From: Perlabentimonas sp034003245 | GTDB lineage: Bacteria; Bacteroidota; Bacteroidia; Bacteroidales; Tenuifilaceae | Length of the DNA: 64,000 bases | Assembly: GCA_034003245.1 (NCBI GenBank) | Contig: JAVEYY010000013.1 | Location: 1-64,000, forward strand | Direction: 5' to 3' | Part shown: positions 51,642 to 58,533 of the stretch, one piece after another | Position numbering within the stretch: the stretch's first letter is position 1 | Layout: every line of letters begins with the position of its first letter | Notes under the pieces: model-generated | What the model saw: only the letters and a program-made list of their open reading frames with translations | Told to the model about the DNA's origin: nothing | The model's database searches: none | Program-made: the position numbers and the translations under genes

Positions 51642-53828
51642 ATGCAAAGAGGAATGATATATCGCATTGTAGTAATTATTACTGCAACTCTCCTTATCCT
51701 TCTTTCATCATTAAGCAGCAGGGCCGATGAGGGAATGTGGCTTATTTCGCTAGTAAAGAAAAATATCGATGACATGCAGCGCATGGGCTTAAAGCTCTCG
51801 GCCGAGGAAATTTACAGTATAAACCAGAGCAGCTTAAAGGATGCTGTGGTGCAACTCGACGATGGCGGCTGCTCGGCCGAGTTGGTATCGCCCAATGGAC
51901 TTGTGCTTACCAATCACCATTGTGCCGTTGGTGATATTCAGTATCACTCCTCGGCCACAAACAATTTGTTATACGATGGATTTTGGGCTACCGATTACTC
52001 CAGCGAGTTGCCTGTGCCAGGCAAAACAGCACTTATCCTCGATAGAGTTGAAGATATTACCGAGCGTATTATAGGGCAGGTTAGTTTTAACGATTCAAAC
52101 TATTTTAGGGTAACGGCACATCTAGCTGAGAGTATCAAAGCCGAGGTTGAGAGGAGCGAGAAGGGATCGTATGCGCAGGTAGTGTCAATGTATAACCATA
52201 ACCAGTTTTACCTGTTCGTTTACCAACGTTATACCGATGTTAGGCTAGTGGGTGCACCACCATCAAGCATTGGAAACTTTGGCGGCGATGTGGATAACTG
52301 GCGTTGGCCAAGGCATACAGGCGATTTCGCATTTTTTCGTATTTACACAGCACCCAACGGGAAGCCAGCTGATTATAGCAAGCGTAACGTACCGTACAAG
52401 CCCAAGCACTTTTTCCCCATATCATTAGAGGGTGTTAGCGAGGGCGATTTCACCATGGTTCTGGGCTACCCCGGAACAACATACCGGCACTCCACATCCT
52501 ACCACGCGCTCAACGAGCGCGATCAGGTAGCGCCTTGGGTGGATAAGGTCTGGGGCAGTTTTATTGCCTCCATAAAAGACGCCATGCAGAACAGCGAAGA
52601 GACCAGGGTTAACCTAACCGATAAACACGATATGCTGGTTAACTTTTGGCAAAAGGATACCTATCAGGCACAGTCGATGCACCGTTTCGATGTGGTTTCG
52701 AGATTAGAGCAGCGTGAAAATCAGCTAATCGATTGGGCTAATCAAAATTCTGATACAACTAACTACTCTCAGGCTTTATCCACAATTAGTAGTTACTACC
52801 ATTTTATCGAGAGTAACAGCTTTGAGCCCCTGTTTCGTAGCCTAAACTCACTTATAAGCTGGCCTGTTGAGGTGGGTGGGGTAATTTACGAGATGTATGA
52901 CCTCATTATGGAGTTGGTCTCCGAAAAACCATCGAAAAGGCGGGTGAAACGCGAAGTTAAACGATTAAGGAAAGAAATTCCCAACATATTTAAAGCATTC
53001 AATGCTGAATTAGATCAAAAACTCTACAGCGCAGCCTTGGTAAGTTTGGTGAAGCATTTACCAGAGAATTTGGAGGAACCCATGCTCAAGGAGTTGGCAA
53101 ATAGTGAGCATCCTGAATTGCTGATTCCAATTGTGGTAGACTACTTTTACCAGCGATCGTTTTTTACCTCACCCGAACACTTGAAAAAGTTTTTAGACAA
53201 TCCCGTAGCCGATAGCTTATACTCCGATCCTCTATTTATGCTTCATCTCAACTACGAGATCTATATCTCGAATTTATATGATGTCCTCGACTTACAATCT
53301 AATCAGCTGAAGATGGCCATGCGCGATTACACCAAGGGTATTTTGGCTATGAACCATGATGCGCTTCTCTACCCGGATGCCAACTCCACCATGCGCTTAT
53401 CATATGGTAAAGTAGCTGGTTATATCCCCCGCGATGGTGTTCGCTATAAGCCTCATACATATCTTAAGGGCAAATTCGAAAAGGAGGATCCTAACGTTGA
53501 TGTTTTCAAGATTAGCCCAAAGGAGAAGGAGTTATGGCAAGCAGGAAATTTTGTTCCATACTCCGATAGTATTGGTGTTCCCATTTGCTTCCTCACCGAC
53601 AACGATATTACCAATGGTAACTCTGGTAGCCCAGTTCTCAATGCCCAAGGGCATTTGGTGGGTATTGCCTTCGATGGGAACTTTGAGGCTATGGCCTGCG
53701 ATTTTTTGTTTGAGCCCGACATGCAGCGCACCATCGTAACCGATATCCGCTACGTACTCTTTATTGTGGATAAATATGCTGGTGCCCAACGACTTTTGAA
53801 AGAGATGGTGATTTTTGGGGAGAGGTAG
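51642..53828 (+). CDS. S46-family dipeptidyl-peptidase, DPP7-type
   Basis: A 728-aa exported serine peptidase. Signal peptide about 1-28 (LSSRADEGMW). The chymotrypsin-fold triad His lies in TNHHCAVG (His92 or 93) and the nucleophile is Ser661 in NGNSGSP. The residue 18 after Ser661 is Gly679 (AFDGN); in characterised P. gingivalis enzymes the equivalent is Gly in DPP7 (aliphatic/hydrophobic P1) and Arg in DPP11 (acidic P1), so DPP7-type specificity is inferred. A second ATG at 51654 follows a GAGGA sequence and may be the actual start. It releases dipeptides in the periplasm for amino-acid use. Confidence 0.92.
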   Translation: MQRGMIYRIVVIITATLLILLSSLSSRADEGMWLISLVKKNIDDMQRMGLKLSAEEIYSINQSSLKDAVVQLDDGGCSAELVSPNGLVLTNHHCAVGDIQYHSSATNNLLYDGFWATDYSSELPVPGKTALILDRVEDITERIIGQVSFNDSNYFRVTAHLAESIKAEVERSEKGSYAQVVSMYNHNQFYLFVYQRYTDVRLVGAPPSSIGNFGGDVDNWRWPRHTGDFAFFRIYTAPNGKPADYSKRNVPYKPKHFFPISLEGVSEGDFTMVLGYPGTTYRHSTSYHALNERDQVAPWVDKVWGSFIASIKDAMQNSEETRVNLTDKHDMLVNFWQKDTYQAQSMHRFDVVSRLEQRENQLIDWANQNSDTTNYSQALSTISSYYHFIESNSFEPLFRSLNSLISWPVEVGGVIYEMYDLIMELVSEKPSKRRVKREVKRLRKEIPNIFKAFNAELDQKLYSAALVSLVKHLPENLEEPMLKELANSEHPELLIPIVVDYFYQRSFFTSPEHLKKFLDNPVADSLYSDPLFMLHLNYEIYISNLYDVLDLQSNQLKMAMRDYTKGILAMNHDALLYPDANSTMRLSYGKVAGYIPRDGVRYKPHTYLKGKFEKEDPNVDVFKISPKEKELWQAGNFVPYSDSIGVPICFLTDNDITNGNSGSPVLNAQGHLVGIAFDGNFEAMACDFLFEPDMQRTIVTDIRYVLFIVDKYAGAQRLLKEMVIFGER

Positions 53829-53834
53829 ACGTTT

Positions 53835-53912
53835 GAAGACGGAAGACGCCTGTCACGGGATGCGGAGCATAACGAGAGAAGACAGAAGAGGGAATACGGA
53901 AGCAAGGAACGA
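53835..53912. repeat. degenerate heptamer repeats (GAAGACG type)
   Basis: GAAGACG occurs twice in tandem at 53835-53848, and from 53878 heptamers close to GAAGACA continue in phase (GAAGAGG, GAATACG, GAAGCAA). They begin 6 bases after the S46 stop codon. Confidence 0.6.
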
Positions 53913-54129
53913 AGGGCATAGAGCTCTCGTCATCCTGCCAAAAGACGGCAGTCATACGAGAAAGGCAATAGCAAATAGCCTAAATCACTGCCACCAACAA
54001 CCAATCTTGCCAGCAAACCAGAAAACGGCTTCCTTCCGAAACAAGCTGAGGCAGGTAACTGACAACGAACAATCTACCTGTAGCCTGTCTACCTATAGGT
54101 AGAGCAGTCAGGCAATGAACGAACAATGA
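53913..54129. other. intergenic region without a credible gene
   Basis: Between the heptamers and the convergent CDF gene nothing coding is supported; an open frame at 53815-54102 overlaps the S46 end and has no domain-like pattern. A 14-base palindrome CTACCTATAGGTAG lies at 54089-54102 and might be part of a terminator or a protein site. Confidence 0.5.
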
Positions 54130-55032
54130 TTACACGTTCTTATCGTTATCGTAGGGTTTAATTTCGATGGGTTCCACATGGATAGTGGTTTCCACTTCTA
54201 GTTCCTGTGCGAGTGCAACCTCAATGGCATTGGTTATCCTATGCGATTCCGAAATCGACATATCATTGGGCAGGTATATATGAAGTGTAAGTTCCTTGTG
54301 GTTAACGTAGTTGTGCAAATGAATATGGTGAGAGTGGATATCCTGCTGAGCAGCCCCATTGGCAATTCGCTTAATATCGGCCACAAAATTCTTCGAGGGC
54401 TTTTCGCCCAAAATGGTATGCGATGAACTCCTAATGATCTTATAGGCAGTGTAAAGTATAAAAAGGGATACAATAATTCCCATTACCCCATCAATCCACC
54501 AGAAAAACCGACCTACGATTATACCCAGCAATATGGCTACCGACGAGATTGCATCGCTCCGGTGATGCCATCCATCGGCTTTTACTGCCTGCGAATTGGT
54601 TTTGCGTCCAACGTAAAAGGAGTATTGTGCCAACCCCTCCTTGATTAGAATGGATGCAACAGTGGCAATAATAGCGATTAATCCATATGTTGCCGATTCC
54701 TTACCCTGCAAACGCCCTATAGACTCCACAAAAAAGTTGTAGGCCACCATGGCCAAGAGGCAGCCAATGAGGATTGATGATATAAGCTCGTTGCGCCCGT
54801 GTCCAAAGGGATGATCTTTGTCGGCTGGCTTGCGAGCCATATAAACCCCAAATATCAAAAAGATGGAACTCAGCGAATCGCTTAAAGTATGCCACGCATC
54901 GGCAATAATGGCCACTGAACCGCTTACTAATCCAGCCCAGTACTTAATAGAGAATAGGAATACATTGATAATAACTGATACCCATCCGGCTTGAAGGGAA
55001 AGTTTACTTTTGTTAGCCAGGGAGTTTGTCAT
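54130..55032 (-). CDS. cation diffusion facilitator (CDF) metal transporter
   Basis: A 300-aa inner-membrane protein with six transmembrane segments and a cytoplasmic C-terminal domain. Metal-site motifs are DAWHTLSDSLSS in helix 2 and DGWHHRSDAISS in helix 5; DHPFGHGRNE follows helix 3. The C-terminal part (IHLHNYVNHKELTLHIYLP, TIHVEP) matches the CDF dimerisation domain. It exports a divalent metal (Zn, Fe or Mn) with proton antiport. It starts 17 bases after the LysM gene stop, so the two are probably cotranscribed. Confidence 0.92.
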   Translation of the reverse strand: MTNSLANKSKLSLQAGWVSVIINVFLFSIKYWAGLVSGSVAIIADAWHTLSDSLSSIFLIFGVYMARKPADKDHPFGHGRNELISSILIGCLLAMVAYNFFVESIGRLQGKESATYGLIAIIATVASILIKEGLAQYSFYVGRKTNSQAVKADGWHHRSDAISSVAILLGIIVGRFFWWIDGVMGIIVSLFILYTAYKIIRSSSHTILGEKPSKNFVADIKRIANGAAQQDIHSHHIHLHNYVNHKELTLHIYLPNDMSISESHRITNAIEVALAQELEVETTIHVEPIEIKPYDNDKNV

Positions 55033-55049
55033 TTGCGAGTATATTTAGA

Positions 55050-57074
55050 TTATCTAATAATTACTCCTTCTTTTCTTCCCACTGGCTGTTCATTGATATA
55101 AATTACAGGCGCAGGGGAGGTGTCCTCGTTTATCTTTTTAATAACCTCAATAATATCGTACGATTTGGTATACTGAATCATGTGTACCTTACTGTTCTCG
55201 AAACCGCTAAGGGAGTTTACCTTTTTAAATCCAAAGTTCGATTGCAATAAATTGCTTTTATGATTGGGCAAGCAGAACTGAAAATCGACCCCGTAACTCT
55301 TCATTGCGGTTAAGAAGTATAGCATCACATCGTAACCTTGGAAAGAGTATTGGCTGGGTTCGGCTCTAAAGGAATCGCGGTACTTTGCCACAAACGATTT
55401 TACGTTGGATTTGCTGTAGTTTACAAAGAAAGGGGTAAACAGATGCAGCTGCAGTTGGTAGTAGTAATCTACCTGCACATTTCTAAATCGTTGCCAGCTA
55501 GGGAAACCGTAAGTACTAATAGGATAATTGTGGATGATCGACAGGGTATGCAAATTGGCGAGCAGATCGCTAACAAAGGCTTCGTTGTTTGAAGGAACTA
55601 GAATTAGATTTTCTCTGTCGAGTGCAAGGCTGTGACTTATACGTTCCTGAACTTCGGGTGCTGGACTACCTGCCCTGTAGCTAACCTCCTTAAAGTGGAT
55701 CAGGTTTGCCCCATGGCATTTCCCAATTCTACTGCTAATCAAATTTTTAAAGTTACTAACCATGCTGGCATTAAGGGTGTCGGCCTCGTGGATTAGCACA
55801 ATATTTTGTCCACCACAAAAATCGATACTGCTGGTAAACTCTTCGAGTTGAGTTGTGAACGAAGGGTTTACCTGGAAAAGGTACGGATTGCGGTCGAGTA
55901 GGAAATTATTCCTCGAAAGGGGCGAAACAATGGGAATCCTGTGCTCTAAGGCGAATTCAGCAATGGGCTGGAGGCACTCGGGATAAGCGGGACCAATTAT
56001 AAGATGGGCATCAATTAGACCCTTTTCGCGGGTTAACGCACGAGCTTTTTCGGGGCTTTTTTCGGTATTAAAAACTATCAAATTTATGGAGATTCCCATT
56101 TCCTTAAGCGAATCGAGGGCAATAAGTACACCCTGATAAAAATCGAGGAAGTTAGCAGTGTGATTAGAAATTCTACCCACATCCTGACCTCTACCTTGTG
56201 CCTGGCTATCCATGTTGATATCCATTTGCAGTGAATCGTCTGCGGGAACTTCGCTCGAAAGGGTAAAAGGAAGGAGTAGTGCAACGTTATACACATCGCG
56301 CCAGCGATTGTACTGAAATGTATCGCATACAACTTTTACCGTTGATGTGGGTACTGCTGAGGGTTTGAAAACAGGTTTTTCTTCTTTCACAACCTCAAAC
56401 CTTTCGGGTAGGAGAGTTAGAGTGGTATCTGAAGGGTCTTTGGGGATGCGAAGTATAGTGCCCAATTTGAGACCGTCAACAACAAGGTTTGGGTTAAACT
56501 TCCGGATAATCTCCTCGCTCACGCCATATTGTCGCCTAAGCGAAAAAAAACCTTCGCGAGGTTTTACCTCATGATAGTAGAATCTATCATCATCATCGGC
56601 ATCGGCAAGGCCAATTGTACTAAACCGTTTTTTGGGGATAAGAATAACCTGATTAACCTTTAAATCATGTTCCATGCCGGGGTTAGCAGCAAGAATCTCG
56701 TGCATCTTAACATCGTACTTACGAGTAAGGCTCATCAGGGTTTCCCTGCGTTTAACAACGTGGTATATATAATTCTCGTCCTCATCGCCGTTGGCAATTT
56801 CTTGATCTTTTATGGGAATCTTGAGCGCCTGATCAACCTGTAGGCCAAGATAAATATCGGGATTCTCCATGGCAACCTCTATCTGACTAACATTGTATGC
56901 CTTGCTGATGGAGAACAGGGTTTCGCTCCTGCGCACAATATGGATGTAGTAGGATTTTCCATCAATTTTCACCTTGTCGGTCGAAACTTTAACTGTAGTT
57001 GTGGTTTCGGCCTCCTGTGCCATTATGCTAGATACAGCAAAAAGAAAGAGAAGAGCAAAAAGAATATTTCTCAT
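55050..57074 (-). CDS. LysM repeat protein with periplasmic-binding-protein-like domain
   Basis: A 674-aa exported protein. Signal peptide about 1-19 (SSIMAQ). Three LysM domains follow (about 40-87, 98-143, 165-210; YYIHIVRRSETLFSISKAYN is the first) and should bind peptidoglycan. Residues about 255-650 match a type I periplasmic-binding fold (YNVALLLPF, LIVFNTEKSPEKARAL, HLIIGPAYPECLQPIAEFA, IPIVSPLSRNNF), as in ABC leucine-binding or LpoA-like proteins. A ligand-sensing or cell-wall-synthesis control role is possible. First gene before the CDF gene; a strong promoter match lies upstream. Confidence 0.88.
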   Translation of the reverse strand: MRNILFALLFLFAVSSIMAQEAETTTTVKVSTDKVKIDGKSYYIHIVRRSETLFSISKAYNVSQIEVAMENPDIYLGLQVDQALKIPIKDQEIANGDEDENYIYHVVKRRETLMSLTRKYDVKMHEILAANPGMEHDLKVNQVILIPKKRFSTIGLADADDDDRFYYHEVKPREGFFSLRRQYGVSEEIIRKFNPNLVVDGLKLGTILRIPKDPSDTTLTLLPERFEVVKEEKPVFKPSAVPTSTVKVVCDTFQYNRWRDVYNVALLLPFTLSSEVPADDSLQMDINMDSQAQGRGQDVGRISNHTANFLDFYQGVLIALDSLKEMGISINLIVFNTEKSPEKARALTREKGLIDAHLIIGPAYPECLQPIAEFALEHRIPIVSPLSRNNFLLDRNPYLFQVNPSFTTQLEEFTSSIDFCGGQNIVLIHEADTLNASMVSNFKNLISSRIGKCHGANLIHFKEVSYRAGSPAPEVQERISHSLALDRENLILVPSNNEAFVSDLLANLHTLSIIHNYPISTYGFPSWQRFRNVQVDYYYQLQLHLFTPFFVNYSKSNVKSFVAKYRDSFRAEPSQYSFQGYDVMLYFLTAMKSYGVDFQFCLPNHKSNLLQSNFGFKKVNSLSGFENSKVHMIQYTKSYDIIEVIKKINEDTSPAPVIYINEQPVGRKEGVIIR

Positions 57075-57107
57075 CGTTCAGATGGATAATTGTTCGTTAT
57101 TATGTGG

Positions 57108-57137
57108 CAAAGTTACTCAATCAAAACGGAAAACAAA
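57108..57137 (-). promoter_or_regulatory. promoter of the LysM-CDF operon
   Basis: On the minus strand TTTG (57137-57134) and TAACTTTG (57115-57108) are separated by 18 bases, close to the Bacteroidota consensus spacing. The -7 is a full match and lies 33 bases before the ATG at 57074. Confidence 0.6.
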
Positions 57138-57320
57138 CATAGTGCCCATTTTTTGAGGAAGCATCAAAAGGCAACTCCGGCTATTAAACCTTTGTTCTAT
57201 TTTAAGTCAAAATTGTTGGTATGCAATAGGGTTTTTAGCCCTATCATTGGTTAAATGCTTTATCTTTACGCCAATTACGTTTATTATTTTTTTACGGTAA
57301 TCAACCCAACAAAAATTGCT

Positions 57321-58388
57321 ATGAAAAGAATAACACTAGTGGTTGCAATACTGATGCCTTTTACCCTACTTGGGCAAAATATTGAGGAGTTGCAAAAAGA
57401 GATCAAAGCGCTTAGGGAGAATAACGTGAATTTGAATCATAGAGTAGATGTTTTACAGAAAAATATCGACGATATACTTTGGTTCAACCGCTTAGCCGAC
57501 GTGGCCTTTGTTGATAAGGTCTACATGTATGGGCCTCCACCAGCAAACATTCCCAAGCCCACCGCCAGAGGCGCAAAAAACCCCGTAAAGTTTTGGTCCT
57601 ACGTGTTTGTACCCAAGGGAATAGATCACTCCAAGAAATACCCTTTACTTGTGTTGCCCCATGGAGGTGTTCATGGCGATTTTACAACCTACTACATCCA
57701 TATAATCCGCGAGCTAATGGCTCAAGGGTACATTGTGGTTGCGCCCGAATATAGAGGGAGCACTGGCTATGGCCGTGGCTTATGGGAGCAAATTGATTAT
57801 GGCGGTTTGGAGATTCAGGACACCTACGCCAGCCGAAACTACATGGTTGAGCACTATGAATTTGTTGATAAAAACCGTGTTGGAATTCTTGGCTGGAGTC
57901 ATGGTGGGCTAATTTCGCTGATGAATGTGTTTGAGTACCCCAAGGATTATAAGTGCGTTTTTGCTGGAGTTCCCGTTTCAGATCTCATTGCCCGACTGGG
58001 TTATTCAACTGATAGCTACCGCAAGCTCTTCTCGGCCGATTACCATATTGGGAAAACCATTAACGAGGATATTCAGGAGTACAAGCGCCGATCACCGGCT
58101 TGGAATGCGCACAAGTTGCAAACGCCACTCCTAATCCATACCAACACCAACGACGATGACGTGGACGTGCTCGAGGTGGAGCATCTTATTAAATCGCTGA
58201 AAGCTGAGGGCAAAAAGTTTGAGTACGAAATTTTTCAGGATATCCCTGGTGGGCACTCATTCGATAGGATGGATACCATGCACGCCAAGCAAACACGCCT
58301 GAAAATATACGCCTTTCTGGCCAAGTATTTGAATCCTCCAAAAGTGCTAAAAACGGTTGAGGATATTAACAGGGCTGCCTACAGGTAA
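57321..58388 (+). CDS. S9-like alpha/beta hydrolase, exported
   Basis: A 355-aa protein from the ATG at 57321 (MKRITLVVAILMPFTLLGQ is the signal peptide). Residues about 20-55 form a short coiled coil (IEELQKEIKALRENNVNL). The hydrolase core has the oxyanion-loop LPHGGVHG, nucleophile motif GWSHGG, a probable acid in TNDDDVD and catalytic His in GGHSFDRMD, as in prolyl-oligopeptidase (S9) family enzymes, but without a beta propeller. It probably cleaves short peptides or esters in the periplasm. An upstream ATG at 57255 is rejected because it masks the signal peptide. Confidence 0.87.
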   Translation: MKRITLVVAILMPFTLLGQNIEELQKEIKALRENNVNLNHRVDVLQKNIDDILWFNRLADVAFVDKVYMYGPPPANIPKPTARGAKNPVKFWSYVFVPKGIDHSKKYPLLVLPHGGVHGDFTTYYIHIIRELMAQGYIVVAPEYRGSTGYGRGLWEQIDYGGLEIQDTYASRNYMVEHYEFVDKNRVGILGWSHGGLISLMNVFEYPKDYKCVFAGVPVSDLIARLGYSTDSYRKLFSADYHIGKTINEDIQEYKRRSPAWNAHKLQTPLLIHTNTNDDDVDVLEVEHLIKSLKAEGKKFEYEIFQDIPGGHSFDRMDTMHAKQTRLKIYAFLAKYLNPPKVLKTVEDINRAAYR

Positions 58389-58406
58389 TAATATTTAACA
58401 TTCTTA

Positions 58407-58446
58407 ACAAGCCTCATCGAAATATTTCGATGAGGCTTGTTTGTTT
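58407..58446 (+). terminator. terminator of the S9-like gene
   Basis: A 34-base perfect palindrome (two 17-base arms, 58407-58423 and 58424-58440) centred on AATATT, followed by TTGTTT. Confidence 0.85.
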
Positions 58447-58533
58447 AAGGCATATAGTGAATTGTCAGTTCCAAGTTTTTGCATATTTTTATATCTGCTA
58501 AAGTTTTAGCTAAAATCCTAACTCATTTGACCT

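Noticed and set aside
53815..54102. Possible 95-aa gene after the S46 peptidase
   Set aside because: It overlaps the S46 end, is built partly from heptamer repeats and has no protein-like pattern.
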